A DNA stretch of 38,179 nt from an uncultured Pseudomonadota bacterium (GTDB lineage Bacteria > Pseudomonadota > Gammaproteobacteria > Burkholderiales > Burkholderiaceae_C). Positions 24,371 to 38,138 of this stretch are shown here, in pieces. Location: assembly GCA_945952465.1 (NCBI GenBank), contig CAMFIB010000013.1:1-38179 (forward strand), in the 5' to 3' direction. The stretch's first letter is position 1, and each line of letters begins with the position of its first letter. The notes beneath the pieces were generated by a model. That model saw only the letters and a list, made by a program, of their open reading frames with translations, did not search any database and had not been told where the DNA came from. A program made the position numbers and the translations under genes.

Positions 24371-24889
24371 TCAGAGCGGGCGGGTGACGTCGGGGTCGGG
24401 CGCGCGGCGCTGCGGCGCCAGCAGCAGCCAGTTCGCCAGCGGCCACAGCGCGGTGGTCAGCAGTGGCTTGAGCACGAAGAGCCAGCCCGGCAGCGCGCCG
24501 CCGCTGATGAGGCGCACCAGGAATTCCAGCGCGAACGCGCCGACGAACAGCGGCGTCAGCTGCAGCGCCTGCGACGGCACGCGGAACCACAGGATGCGCC
24601 GCTGCACCAGCGCCGCGAAATACGACAGCGCGGTGTAGGTCCAGGCGTGCTGGCCCAGCAGCGAGGTCTGGTGCACGTCCATCACCAGCCCGAGCAGGAA
24701 GGCGGTGCCGATGCCCACCCGCTGCGGCTGGTGGATGTTCCAGAACAGCAGCACCACGGCGAGGAAGTCGGGCATCCACGGCACCCGCCCCATCGGCAGC
24801 ATGTTCAGCAGCAACGCCGCGGCGATGCTGCTCCAGATGAACACCGGGTTGGCCGGCAGCAGCAGGCGCTGGCCCTGCGGCATGATCAT
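24371..24889 (-). CDS. mreD: rod shape-determining protein MreD, 172 residues
   Basis: About five hydrophobic helices cover most of the chain (PVFIWSSIAAALLLNMLP, FLAVVLLFWNI, GTAFLLGLVMDV, LTPLFVGAFALEFLV, LLTTALWPLANWLLL). The MDVHQTSLLGQHAWTYTALSYFA segment is typical of MreD. It is an inner-membrane part of the elongasome, bridging MreC and the cytoplasmic MreB. Its ATG at 24889 overlaps the mreC stop codon as ATGA, so translation is coupled; the Met at 24883 is a possible second start. Confidence 0.93.
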   Translation of the reverse strand: MIMPQGQRLLLPANPVFIWSSIAAALLLNMLPMGRVPWMPDFLAVVLLFWNIHQPQRVGIGTAFLLGLVMDVHQTSLLGQHAWTYTALSYFAALVQRRILWFRVPSQALQLTPLFVGAFALEFLVRLISGGALPGWLFVLKPLLTTALWPLANWLLLAPQRRAPDPDVTRPL

Positions 24890-25800
24890 TTGCGGCCTCC
24901 CTTGCGAACGGCGGCCTCTTCCGGCGGCGGACGCGGGGGCAGCTGCGAGCCGGTGGGCCGCAGCACCAGCACATGGCGGGCGGCGTCGATCTGGGCGCGC
25001 GGTAGGCAGTAGATGCGGGCGAAGGTCGATTCGCCGCGCCGCTCGATGCGGTCGACCGTGGCCACCGGCAGCCCGGCGGGGTAGATGCCGTCCACGCCGC
25101 TGGTCGTCAGCAGGTCGCCCTGCTGCACGTCGGCGCTGCCGGTCATGAAGCGCAGCTCCAGCGTGCCGCCCTGGGCCGTGGGTTCACCGTACAGCACGTT
25201 GCGCGAGCCGGTGCGGGCGTTCAGCACCGGCACGGCGTGTTCGCGGTCGGTCACCAGTGACACTTCGCTCACAAGCGGGTGCGCCCGCACCACCTGGCCC
25301 AGCACGCCCGATTCGTCGATCACCGGCGAGCCCGCCTCGACGCCGTGCACCGAGCCCTTGTCGATCACCACGCGGCGCGCGTACGGGTCGGCCGCGTCGT
25401 ACAGCACCTCGGCCGCCACGGACGGCGTGTCGAGCTGTTCGCGCAGGCCCAGCAGATGGCGCAGCCGGTTGTTCTCCAGCGTGAGCTGCTCGACCTTGTT
25501 CGCGCGCTGAGCCAGTTCGGCCGACCGCTTGCGGGCCAGGTCTTCGCTGCTCTTGAGTTCGACCATGCCGTCCAGGTATTGGGTGGCCGACTCGTAGGCC
25601 TGGAAGGGCTGGCGGGCCAGCCATTCGGCCGGCTGCAGCGCCGTGACGATGGCGGAGCGCAGCGGCTGCGTGATCTTGAAACGGGTGTCGGCCACCATCA
25701 GGAACACCGCGAGGGCGCTGAAGAAGGCCATCTTGGACACCGCCGACTGCCCCTGCTTGAAGAATGGCGGAGGCGACCGGTCCATGGGGCCCAATGGCAT
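24886..25800 (-). CDS. mreC: rod shape-determining protein MreC, 304 residues
   Basis: A short cytoplasmic part precedes one membrane helix at about residues 24-37. A coiled coil follows at about 82-115 (SSEDLARKRSAELAQRANKVEQLTLENNRLRHLLGL), then the two beta-barrel subdomains with the conserved VVIDKGSVHGVEAGSPVIDESGVLGQV and DLLTTSGVDGIYPAGLPVATV segments. The tail is Pro-rich. MreC is a periplasmic scaffold that activates PBP2. The gene starts 74 bp after mreB and overlaps mreD by 4 bp. Confidence 0.95.
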   Translation of the reverse strand: MPLGPMDRSPPPFFKQGQSAVSKMAFFSALAVFLMVADTRFKITQPLRSAIVTALQPAEWLARQPFQAYESATQYLDGMVELKSSEDLARKRSAELAQRANKVEQLTLENNRLRHLLGLREQLDTPSVAAEVLYDAADPYARRVVIDKGSVHGVEAGSPVIDESGVLGQVVRAHPLVSEVSLVTDREHAVPVLNARTGSRNVLYGEPTAQGGTLELRFMTGSADVQQGDLLTTSGVDGIYPAGLPVATVDRIERRGESTFARIYCLPRAQIDAARHVLVLRPTGSQLPPRPPPEEAAVRKGGRK

Positions 25801-25874
25801 GTCGATTCAGCGGTCTGGAATGGCAAAAGCCGGCGACATGATAGTGCGCGCCGGCCCTTTTGTCGCGTGTGGAC

Positions 25875-29005
<3,131 letters not shown>

Positions 29006-29006
29006 C

Positions 29007-30503
29007 ATGAGCGCAACCGTTGTGAACACATTCGAGGCGCAGCAGCAGGGCCGCCCGACCGGCCCGCTGGTGGGCGGCTACGAGGTCATCATCGGCTTCG
29101 AGACGCACGCGCAGCTGTCCACCCACAGCAAGATCTTCAGCCGCGCCTCCACCGCGTTCGGCGCCGAGCCCAACACGCAGGCCTGCGCGGTGGACCTCGC
29201 GCTGCCCGGCACGCTGCCGGTGATGAACAAGGGCGCGGTCGAGCGCGCCATCGCGTTCGGGCTGGCGATCGGCGCGCATGTGGCGCCGCGCAGCGTCTTC
29301 GCCCGCAAGAACTACTTCTACCCCGACCTGCCCAAGGGCTACCAGATCAGCCAGTTCGAGATTCCGGTGGTGCAGGGCGGCGAGGTGTCCTTTCTGCTCG
29401 GCGAGGAAAAGAAGACGGTGCGGCTGGTGCGCGCCCACCTGGAAGAAGACGCCGGCAAGTCGCTGCACGAAGACTTCATTGGCCAGAGCGGCATCGACCT
29501 GAACCGCGCCGGCACGCCGCTGCTGGAGATCGTGACCGAGCCCGACATGCGCTCCAGCGCCGAGGCGGTGGCGTATGCGAAGGAGCTGCACAAGATCGTG
29601 ACGTGGATCGGCATCTGCGACGGCAACATGCAGGAGGGTTCCTTCCGCTGCGACGCGAACGTGTCGGTGCGCAAGCCGGGCCAGCCGCTGGGCACGCGCC
29701 GCGAGATCAAGAACCTGAACAGCTTCAAGTTCATGCAGCAGGCGATCGACTACGAGATCCGCTGGCAGATCGAGCAGATCGAAGACGGCCACGCCATCCA
29801 ACAGGCCACCGTGCTGTTCAACCCCGATACCGGCGAAACCCGCGCCATGCGCACCAAGGAAGACGCGGCCGACTACCGCTACTTCCCCGACCCGGACCTG
29901 CCGCCGCTGGTGATCGCCGCCGACTGGATCGCGCGGGTGAAGGCGCAGATGCCGGAGCTGCCGCGCGCCATGGCCGCGCGGTTCGTGGCCGATTACGGCC
30001 TGCCCGAATACGACGCCACCACGCTGACGCAGAGCACCGCGATGGCGGGCTACTTCGAGGCGGCGGTGAAGGCCGGCGGCCAGCCCAAGCTGGTGAGCAA
30101 CTGGGTGATGGGTGAGCTGTCGCGCCGTCTGAACGGGCAGGACCTCGGCATCGAGCAGTCGCCGGTGACGCCGGCCCAGCTCGGCGCGCTGGTGGGCCGC
30201 ATTGCCGACGGCACCATTTCCAACAACGCCGGCAAGCAGGTGTTCGACGCCCTGTGGAGCGAGCCCGGCGCGGGCGTTGACGCGGTCATCGAGGACAAGG
30301 GCCTGAAGCAGATGAGCGACACCGGCGAGCTGGAGCGCATCATCGACGAGGTGATCGCCGCCAACGCCGACAACGTGGCCCAGTACAAGGCCGGCAAGGA
30401 GAAAGCGTTCAACGCGTTGGTCGGCCAGGCCATGAAGGCGACCAAGGGCAAGGGCAATCCGGCGCAGGTCAATGCGCTGCTGAAGGCCAAGCTGGGCGGC
30501 TGA
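29007..30503 (+). CDS. gatB: Asp/Glu-tRNA(Asn/Gln) amidotransferase subunit B, 498 residues
   Basis: The GatB signature [17 protein letters not shown] and the [28 protein letters not shown] and [12 protein letters not shown] segments of the kinase-like domain are present. The C-terminal YqeY-like domain (about residues 390-498) is complete. GatB binds the mischarged tRNA, activates the acyl carboxylate with ATP and receives ammonia through the tunnel from GatA. GGAGGG lies upstream of the ATG at 29007. It is the last gene of gatCAB, followed by repeat copy B. Confidence 0.97.
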   Translation: MSATVVNTFEAQQQGRPTGPLVGGYEVIIGFETHAQLSTHSKIFSRASTAFGAEPNTQACAVDLALPGTLPVMNKGAVERAIAFGLAIGAHVAPRSVFARKNYFYPDLPKGYQISQFEIPVVQGGEVSFLLGEEKKTVRLVRAHLEEDAGKSLHEDFIGQSGIDLNRAGTPLLEIVTEPDMRSSAEAVAYAKELHKIVTWIGICDGNMQEGSFRCDANVSVRKPGQPLGTRREIKNLNSFKFMQQAIDYEIRWQIEQIEDGHAIQQATVLFNPDTGETRAMRTKEDAADYRYFPDPDLPPLVIAADWIARVKAQMPELPRAMAARFVADYGLPEYDATTLTQSTAMAGYFEAAVKAGGQPKLVSNWVMGELSRRLNGQDLGIEQSPVTPAQLGALVGRIADGTISNNAGKQVFDALWSEPGAGVDAVIEDKGLKQMSDTGELERIIDEVIAANADNVAQYKAGKEKAFNALVGQAMKATKGKGNPAQVNALLKAKLGG

Positions 30504-30512
30504 AGTGTTTGG

Positions 30513-30580
30513 TTTGCTGCTGAATTTGTAGCAAACTATTCATGTGTGGCGCTGACTTGCGGCCGATTTTCCTTGAAATC
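30513..30580 (+). repeat. dispersed intergenic repeat, copy B
   Basis: It has TTTGCT (30513-30518) and AGCAAA (30530-30535) in a hairpin, CGCTGAC at 30550-30556 (22 bases after GTAGCA), then GGCCGATTTT and CCTTGAAAT. It lies between the convergent gatB and DUF4124 genes and matches copy A at 38 of 54 positions. A second stem, GGCCGATTT with AAATCCGGCC, may help end transcription from either side. Confidence 0.7.
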
Positions 30581-30597
30581 CGGCCAGAAAGGCGGCG

Positions 30598-31236
30598 TCA
30601 GCCTGCCGGCCGGGCCCAGAGCTGCCTGAGCCGCGCCCGCTCGTCGTCGAAGCGGGCGTTCACGCGCAGCTTCTCGGCCTCCTGCTCGGCAATGAAACGC
30701 TGCTGGATGGCGGTCGATGCCTCGATGTCGGCCATCTGGCGCTTCAGCGACTGCGGCACCCGGGCCGGCTTGCTCGCGTAGAACTCCATCTCGGCGTCGG
30801 CCGCCTTGCGCTGCTGCGCGAGCTGGCCGATGCGCGCGTTCGCCGCCTTGATCGTGTCGTCCACCCGCGCCAGCGTCTGCTGGCGTTCGCGCTCATGCGC
30901 CTCCGGCGTGGGGTAGCGGGTGGCCAGCGCGCGGTCGCGGCGGCGCGTGTCCTGGGCGCGCAGGCGGTCTTCGGCGGCTTCGCGTTCGCGCTCTTCGGCG
31001 GCCGCTTTTTCGGAGGGCGTCAGCGCCGGTCCCAGGTCGCGCCGCAGGGTGCCGTTGCGGTTGAGTTCGCGCTGCGTGCGGTCGCTGCACTCGGCGATCG
31101 GGCGGTCCGACGTGAGGCGCCGGCCTTGCGCGTCGGTGCAGACGTAGATGCTGCCGTCGGCCGCCACCGCGGCGGCCAGCGTGCAGGCGCCCAGCCCCAG
31201 GGCCACGGCGCCGCGCGCCAGCGCCCGCTGCGTCAT
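30598..31236 (-). CDS. exported DUF4124-like protein with coiled coil, 212 residues
   Basis: A signal peptide (about residues 1-26, ending AVAA) is followed by a short domain, DGSIYVCTDAQGRRLTSDRPIAECSDRTQRELN, the DUF4124 pattern with two cysteines. The remainder is a long charged helix rich in Glu, Arg, Ala and Gln (about 70-205), likely a coiled coil in the periplasm. The function of DUF4124 proteins is unknown. The start at 31236 overlaps the pyrE stop codon as ATGA, so it is the second gene of a pyrE operon. Confidence 0.88.
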   Translation of the reverse strand: MTQRALARGAVALGLGACTLAAAVAADGSIYVCTDAQGRRLTSDRPIAECSDRTQRELNRNGTLRRDLGPALTPSEKAAAEEREREAAEDRLRAQDTRRRDRALATRYPTPEAHERERQQTLARVDDTIKAANARIGQLAQQRKAADAEMEFYASKPARVPQSLKRQMADIEASTAIQQRFIAEQEAEKLRVNARFDDERARLRQLWARPAG

Positions 31237-31928
31237 CCGCCCACGCCGTAGCGTTCGCGGTAGGCCACGACGCGCGGGTAATGCGAGGCCAGCGCGGCGT
31301 CGCCCTGCTGCTGCAGGTAGCGCAGCAGGTCCGCCAGCGAGGCGATGGTGCAGACCTGCAGGCCGAGCTGGTCGCGCACGTACTGCACGGCGCTGTGCGA
31401 GACGTCGGCGCCGTTCTCGGTGGCCATTTCCTGGCGGTCCAGCGCAATGGCCATCGCGTGCGGCGTGGCGCCGGCGGCCTCGATGATGGCGATGGACTCG
31501 CGCGCCGCCGTGCCGGCCGACATCACGTCGTCCACGATCAGCACCCGGCCCTTGACGGGCGCGCCCACCAGCGTGCCGCCCTCGCCGTGCGCCTTGGCTT
31601 CCTTGCGGTTGTAGGCGAAGGGCACGTTGCGGCCCAGCCGCGCCAGTTCGGTGGCCACCACGGCCGCGAGCGGAATGCCCTTGTAGGCCGGGCCGAAGAT
31701 CATGTCGAATTCGATGCCGCTGGCCAGCAGGGCGCGGGCATAGAATCCGGCGAGCCGGCCGAGCTTGGCGCCGTCGTCGAACAGGCCGGCATTGAAGAAA
31801 TAGGGGCTGAGGCGGCCCGCCTTGGTCTTGAATTCCCCGAAGCGCAACACGCCCGCTTCGACCGCAAAACCCACGAATTCCTGCGCCAGTTCCTGGGGAT
31901 TGGCGCCCGTGGCCGCATTGACCGACAT
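31233..31928 (-). CDS. pyrE: orotate phosphoribosyltransferase, 231 residues
   Basis: The PRPP-binding motif VLIVDDVMSAGT is at residues 129-140, and the start region has the usual KTKAGRLSPYFFNAGLFDDG and MIFGPAYKGIPLA segments. PyrE joins orotate to PRPP to give OMP in pyrimidine synthesis, in the cytoplasm. The start at 31928 has AAGGA 9-10 bases upstream. Its start codon is only 13 bp from that of xthA on the other strand, so the promoters of each must lie inside the other gene. Confidence 0.96.
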   Translation of the reverse strand: MSVNAATGANPQELAQEFVGFAVEAGVLRFGEFKTKAGRLSPYFFNAGLFDDGAKLGRLAGFYARALLASGIEFDMIFGPAYKGIPLAAVVATELARLGRNVPFAYNRKEAKAHGEGGTLVGAPVKGRVLIVDDVMSAGTAARESIAIIEAAGATPHAMAIALDRQEMATENGADVSHSAVQYVRDQLGLQVCTIASLADLLRYLQQQGDAALASHYPRVVAYRERYGVGG

Positions 31929-31941
31929 GGAGTGACTGTCC

Positions 31942-32841
31942 TTGTTCAAACTGACCAGCCTGAATCTCAACGGCATCCGATCCGCGGCCAACAAGGGGCT
32001 GGAGGCCTGGCTGGCGACAACGCAGCCGGATTGTATTTGCGTGCAGGAACTGAAGGCCGTGAACGACGACATGCTCGGCCGCTTCGAGCAGCTCGCCGGC
32101 CTCAACGGCCACTTCCATTTCGCCGAGAAGAAGGGCTACTCGGGCGTTGGCATCTACACCCGCTACGAGCCCAGCGAAGTGGTGGTCGGCTTCGGCAACG
32201 CCGAGTTCGACCGCGAGGGCCGCTACGTGGAGCTGCGCTTCGACACGCCCGCGCGCAAGCTGTCCATCGTGAGCTGCTATTTCCCCAGCGGCTCCTCCGG
32301 CGAGGAGCGCCAGCAGGCCAAGTTCCGCTTCCTCGACGCGTTCTACCCCTACCTGCTGGAGCTGAAGCGCACGCGCGAATTCATTCTGTGCGGCGACGTC
32401 AACATCGCGCACAAGGAAATCGACCTGAAGAACTGGCGCAGCAACCAGAAGAACAGCGGCTTCCTGCCGCAGGAGCGCGCGTGGATGACCCGTGTGCTCG
32501 AAGAAGCCGGCATGGTCGACGTGTACCGCCGGCTGCAGCCCGACACCACCGGCGACGCCTACACCTGGTGGAGCAACCGCGGCCAGGCCTGGGCCAACAA
32601 CGTGGGCTGGCGGCTCGACTACCACCTCGCCACACCGGCGCTGGCAGCCCACGCGCACGCTGAGGCCATCTACAAGGAGCAGCGCTTCTCGGACCACGCG
32701 CCGATCACCATCGACTACGCCTTCGACCTCGGCGCGCCGCTGGCCCAAACCGCCAGCGTGACCCGTGGCGACGACGCACCGCAGATCGAGGCCGCGCCGC
32801 CCGCCAAGCCCAGGCGCAGCGCCAGGAAGGCCGCCGCATGA
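31942..32841 (+). CDS. xthA: exodeoxyribonuclease III / AP endonuclease, 299 residues, TTG start
   Basis: The start must be the TTG at 31942: a stop codon is in frame at 31933, and GGAG lies at 31929-31932, 9 bases before. The product begins FKLTSLNLNGIRSA after the Met. Active-site residues of the EEP fold are Glu36 (CVQELK), Asp152 and Asn154 (CGDVNIAHKEIDL), and Asp251-His252 (FSDHAPITIDY). It cuts DNA at abasic sites and trims 3' ends in base-excision repair. The last 40 residues form an Ala/Pro/Lys tail beyond the fold (usual length about 255-270). Its stop codon overlaps the next gene as ATGA. Confidence 0.94.
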   Translation: MFKLTSLNLNGIRSAANKGLEAWLATTQPDCICVQELKAVNDDMLGRFEQLAGLNGHFHFAEKKGYSGVGIYTRYEPSEVVVGFGNAEFDREGRYVELRFDTPARKLSIVSCYFPSGSSGEERQQAKFRFLDAFYPYLLELKRTREFILCGDVNIAHKEIDLKNWRSNQKNSGFLPQERAWMTRVLEEAGMVDVYRRLQPDTTGDAYTWWSNRGQAWANNVGWRLDYHLATPALAAHAHAEAIYKEQRFSDHAPITIDYAFDLGAPLAQTASVTRGDDAPQIEAAPPAKPRRSARKAAA

Positions 32842-33461
32842 ACGCCCAGACCGAGCGCCTCGGCATCGCCGGCCCGGCCGGTGCGCTGGAAGTCGCGCGC
32901 GACCTGCCGGCCGGCGCGCCGCGCGGCACCGCCGTCATCGCCCACCCGCATCCGCAGTTCGGCGGCACCCTGGACAACAAGGTCGTGCAAACGCTGGCCC
33001 GCGCGGCGGTGGCCAGTGGCTGGACCGCGCTGCGCTTCAACTTTCGCGGCATCGGCGCCAGCGAAGGGGCCTACGACGAAGGCCGCGGCGAGATCGACGA
33101 CTTCCTCGCGGTGCTCGACCAACTGGCGCCCGAGGGCGAACTGGTGCTGGCCGGCTTTTCGTTCGGCGCCTATGTGGCCAGCCACGCCATCGCCGCCCGC
33201 GCCGCCGGCCGCGCGATCCGCCATGTGGTGCTGGTCGGCACCGCCGCCTCGCGGTTCACCGTCGCGCCGGTGCCCGAGGCGCTGCGCGAACACACGCTGG
33301 TGCTGCACGGCGAACACGACACCACCGTGCCGCTGGCCTCGGTGATGGACTGGGCCCGCCCCCAGACCCTGCCCGTCACGGTGATTCCCGGTGGCGAACA
33401 CTTCTTTCATGGACAATTGCCGCTGCTCAAGCAGCTCGCGACGACCCGGCTGCGCGGCTGA
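32838..33461 (+). CDS. alpha/beta hydrolase of the short YqiA/dienelactone-hydrolase-like type, 207 residues
   Basis: The fold markers are AVIAHPHPQFGGTLDNKVV (oxyanion region) and LRFNFRGIGASEG. The catalytic triad is Ser108 (AGFSFGAYVA), Asp161 (HGEHDTTVP) and His188 (PGGEHFFHG). Short proteins with HPHPxxGG are widespread in Proteobacteria, and most have no proven substrate; esterase or thioesterase activity is likely. It starts inside the xthA stop codon (ATGA), so its translation is coupled to xthA. Confidence 0.92.
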   Translation: MNAQTERLGIAGPAGALEVARDLPAGAPRGTAVIAHPHPQFGGTLDNKVVQTLARAAVASGWTALRFNFRGIGASEGAYDEGRGEIDDFLAVLDQLAPEGELVLAGFSFGAYVASHAIAARAAGRAIRHVVLVGTAASRFTVAPVPEALREHTLVLHGEHDTTVPLASVMDWARPQTLPVTVIPGGEHFFHGQLPLLKQLATTRLRG

Positions 33462-33515
33462 CGATTTGTGTCGCCCGCCCGCCGAACTTCCCACCCCGTT
33501 CCCGCTCTGACCCCG

Positions 33516-34685
33516 ATGACCCGATTCCTGCCCGCCCTGCGCCAGCTCCTGCTGGCCGCCGTTGTCGCCCCGCTCGCCCTCGCCGCCCAGGCCCAGACCG
33601 CCGAGGCGCCCGAAATCGCCGCCCGCTCCTATCTGCTGCTCGACGTGTCGGCCAACCAGATCCTGGCCGCCAAGGACATCGACACCCCGGTCGAGCCGGC
33701 ATCGCTGACCAAGCTGATGACCGAATACCTGGTGTTCGACGCGCTGCGGGCCAAGAAGATCGACCTGAAGCAGGCCTTCCCCGTCAGCGAGCGCGCCTGG
33801 AAGACGCCCGGCTCGCGCATGTTCATCGACCCCAAGATGCAGGTGCCGGTGGAAGACCTCATCAAGGGCATGGTGGTGCAGTCCGGCAACGACGCCACCG
33901 TGGCGCTGGCCGAAGGCGTGGGCGGCAGCGTCGAGCGCTTCGTGCAGCTCATGAACGAGCAGGCCAAGGCCATCGGCATGAAGAACACCGTTTACAAGAA
34001 CCCGGAAGGGCTGACCGAGGCGGGCCACACCACCACCGCCCGCGACCTCGCGCTGCTGGCCGCCAAGCTGATGCGCGAGTTCCCGGAGCAGGTGCAGTTC
34101 AACGGCATCAAGAAGTACCGCTACCTCGGCACCCCCGCCGCCAACGACACCAACCGCAACCTGCTGCTGTTCCGCGACCCCACCGTGGACGGCCTGAAGA
34201 CCGGCCACACCGCCGCCGCCGGCTACTGCATGATCGCCACCGGCAAGCGCGACTTTCCCAACCTCCAGGGCCGCCGCCTGCTGGCCATCGTGCTCGGCGC
34301 GTCCAGCGAGAACGCCCGCGCCAACGAGTCGCAGAAGCTGCTGAACTGGGGCTTCACCGCGTTCGAGGCCGTGAAACTGGCCGACGCCGGCCAGCCCGTG
34401 GCCACGCCCCCGGTCTGGAAGGGCAAGGCCGCCGAGCTCAAGCTGGGCCGCCCGGAGCCGCTGGTGGTGGCGGTGCCTGCCGGTAGCCGCCAGCAGATCA
34501 AGACCCAGATCGCCCGCCCCGACCCGCTGGTGGCGCCCTTCGCCAAGGGCCAGCAGGTCGGCACCATGAAGGTGCTGCTGAACGAGCGCCAGCTGGCCGC
34601 CGTGCCGCTGGTGGTGCTGGAAGGCGTGGAAGAGGCCTCGCTGCTGGGCCGCGCCTGGGACGCCATCCGCCTCTGGATCAAGTGA
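33516..34685 (+). CDS. dacA: D-alanyl-D-alanine carboxypeptidase (PBP5/6 type), 389 residues
   Basis: A signal peptide (about residues 1-27, ending AQAQ) leads into the peptidase S11 domain: Ser63-L-T-Lys66 (PASLTKLM), Ser123-G-N125 (VVQSGNDATVAL) and Lys228-T-G230 (DGLKTGHT). The C-terminal beta domain and a final amphipathic helix (LLGRAWDAIRLWIK) attach it to the inner membrane from the periplasmic side. It removes the last D-Ala of peptidoglycan stem peptides and so limits cross-linking. The start at 33516 gives a standard signal peptide; a GTG at 33468 is less likely. The symbol follows the PBP5 family. Confidence 0.94.
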   Translation: MTRFLPALRQLLLAAVVAPLALAAQAQTAEAPEIAARSYLLLDVSANQILAAKDIDTPVEPASLTKLMTEYLVFDALRAKKIDLKQAFPVSERAWKTPGSRMFIDPKMQVPVEDLIKGMVVQSGNDATVALAEGVGGSVERFVQLMNEQAKAIGMKNTVYKNPEGLTEAGHTTTARDLALLAAKLMREFPEQVQFNGIKKYRYLGTPAANDTNRNLLLFRDPTVDGLKTGHTAAAGYCMIATGKRDFPNLQGRRLLAIVLGASSENARANESQKLLNWGFTAFEAVKLADAGQPVATPPVWKGKAAELKLGRPEPLVVAVPAGSRQQIKTQIARPDPLVAPFAKGQQVGTMKVLLNERQLAAVPLVVLEGVEEASLLGRAWDAIRLWIK

Positions 34686-34720
34686 CCCGCGCCGGCTGCC
34701 GCGCCGGGTTCCGGCCAGGG

Positions 34721-34750
34721 CTGGCGTCTGTCATGGCGAACTGATAGAAT
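34721..34750 (+). promoter_or_regulatory. tentative promoter of the str operon
   Basis: TAGAAT at 34745-34750 is a good -10 box and lies 70 bp before rpsL. CTGGCG at 34721-34726, 18 bases upstream, is a poor -35. Two TCCGGA palindromes lie in the leader. The operon must start in this 134-bp gap. Confidence 0.35.
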
Positions 34751-34819
34751 CGAAGGCTTTCCGGAATTTCCGGAGGGATTCACGTTTTCGTTTTCTGAAC
34801 GTTTAGGGACGTTTTTTCA

Positions 34820-35197
34820 ATGCCAACCATCAATCAATTGGTGCGTCAGGGGCGGGAGGTCGAAACGACCAAATCCAAGAGCCCCGCGATGCAAAACTCG
34901 CCGCAGCGTCGCGGCGTGTGCACCCGCGTGTACACCACGACGCCGAAGAAGCCGAACTCGGCCCTTCGTAAAGTTGCCAAGGTCCGTCTGACCAACGGCT
35001 TCGAAGTCATTTCCTACATCGGCGGCGAAGGCCACAACCTGCAGGAACACAGCGTGGTGCTGGTTCGCGGCGGTCGTGTCAAGGACTTGCCCGGTGTGCG
35101 TTACCACATCGTCCGTGGCTCGCTCGACTTGCAAGGCGTGAAAGACCGCAAGCAGTCGCGCTCCAAGTACGGTGCGAAGCGCCCCAAGAAGGCCTGA
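34820..35197 (+). CDS. rpsL: 30S ribosomal protein S12, 125 residues
   Basis: The full-length S12 begins [13 protein letters not shown] and ends [12 protein letters not shown]. The streptomycin-critical residues are wild type: Lys43 (TPKKPNS), Lys88 and Pro91 (GGRVKDLPG). S12 sits at the decoding site of the small subunit. It is the first gene of the str operon, and the leader has AGGGA about 11 bases before the ATG. A 149-bp gap with a GACCCG/CGGGTC hairpin separates it from rpsG. Confidence 0.98.
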   Translation: MPTINQLVRQGREVETTKSKSPAMQNSPQRRGVCTRVYTTTPKKPNSALRKVAKVRLTNGFEVISYIGGEGHNLQEHSVVLVRGGRVKDLPGVRYHIVRGSLDLQGVKDRKQSRSKYGAKRPKKA

Positions 35198-35257
35198 TCC
35201 CCGGTTTTCTGAGTTTTCAAGGTGCCAACGCCGCTGGACGCGCGGTGTGGGCGTAGT

Positions 35258-35274
35258 GACCCGATGTCCGGGTC
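35258..35274 (+). promoter_or_regulatory. hairpin in the rpsL-rpsG gap
   Basis: GACCCG (35258-35263) and CGGGTC (35269-35274) pair around ATGTC. In E. coli the S12-S7 gap holds the S7 translational control site. This hairpin occupies the same place, but I cannot show S7-like structure. Confidence 0.3.
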
Positions 35275-35346
35275 GAGTAAGTGAGGGTCCTGATGGCTCT
35301 CGCGGTGCCGCCGAAAGCGGTGCCAACTGAAGCAAAGAGGTGAAAC

Positions 35347-35820
35347 ATGCCACGTCGTCGCGAAGTCCCTAAACGTGAAATCCTGCCGGACCCGAAGTTC
35401 GGCAATGTCGAGCTCGCCAAGTTCATGAACGTGATCATGCAAGGCGGCAAGAAGGCGGTCGCCGAGCGCATCATCTACGGTGCGCTCGAGCAGATCGAGA
35501 AGAAGAACCCGGGCAAGGATCCGGTCGAAGCCTTCACCATCGCCATCAACAACGTCAAGCCGATGGTGGAAGTGAAGTCCCGCCGCGTCGGTGGCGCCAA
35601 CTACCAGGTGCCGGTCGAAGTGCGCCCGGTGCGCCGCCTGGCGCTGTCGATGCGCTGGATCAAGGAAGCCGCCAAGAAGCGCGGCGAGAAGTCGATGGCC
35701 CAACGCCTGGCCAACGAACTGATGGAAGCAACCGAAGGCCGCGGTGGTGCGATGAAGCGGCGCGACGAAGTGCACCGCATGGCCGAGGCCAACAAGGCCT
35801 TCAGCCACTTCCGCTTCTAA
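35347..35820 (+). CDS. rpsG: 30S ribosomal protein S7, 157 residues
   Basis: It begins [20 protein letters not shown] and carries [23 protein letters not shown] and [14 protein letters not shown], all typical of S7, and ends FSHFRF. S7 starts assembly of the head of the small subunit. AGAGG lies 6-7 bases before the ATG. It is the second gene of the str operon. E. coli K-12 S7 is longer (about 179); 156-157 is usual in other bacteria. Confidence 0.98.
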   Translation: MPRRREVPKREILPDPKFGNVELAKFMNVIMQGGKKAVAERIIYGALEQIEKKNPGKDPVEAFTIAINNVKPMVEVKSRRVGGANYQVPVEVRPVRRLALSMRWIKEAAKKRGEKSMAQRLANELMEATEGRGGAMKRRDEVHRMAEANKAFSHFRF

Positions 35821-35846
35821 AAACCGTCCCCATATTCGGAGCTGCC

Positions 35847-35876
35847 AGCCCGCCGCGAGCGGGCTCGCACTTTTTT
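35847..35876 (+). terminator. terminator-like hairpin between rpsG and fusA
   Basis: AGCCCGC (35847-35853) pairs with GCGGGCT (35859-35865) around CGCGA, and TTTTTT follows at 35871-35876 after five bases. The offset U-run suggests a weak or conditional terminator that lowers fusA relative to rpsG, or an RNA-processing site. Confidence 0.45.
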
Positions 35877-35890
35877 AACGGAGAAATCTT

Positions 35891-37993
<2,103 letters not shown>

Positions 37994-38002
37994 ACGTTCC
38001 CA

Positions 38003-38036
38003 GCATCCCGCGCCGCGAGGCCCGGGATGCTTTTTT
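38003..38036 (+). terminator. rho-independent terminator between fusA and tuf
   Basis: GCATCCCG (38003-38010) pairs perfectly with CGGGATGC (38023-38030) and TTTTTT follows at once. It should end most transcripts from the str operon before tuf, so tuf probably has a promoter of its own in 38037-38138 or depends on partial read-through. Confidence 0.85.
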
Positions 38037-38138
38037 GTCTGCGACCGGGTGCCGCCCTGTTCCCCGTGCGGGGCGACCCAGCAATCCGGTGCAGACGTTA
38101 AACCGCAACACGGGCATTGCTCTTTGGAGAATTGAAAA

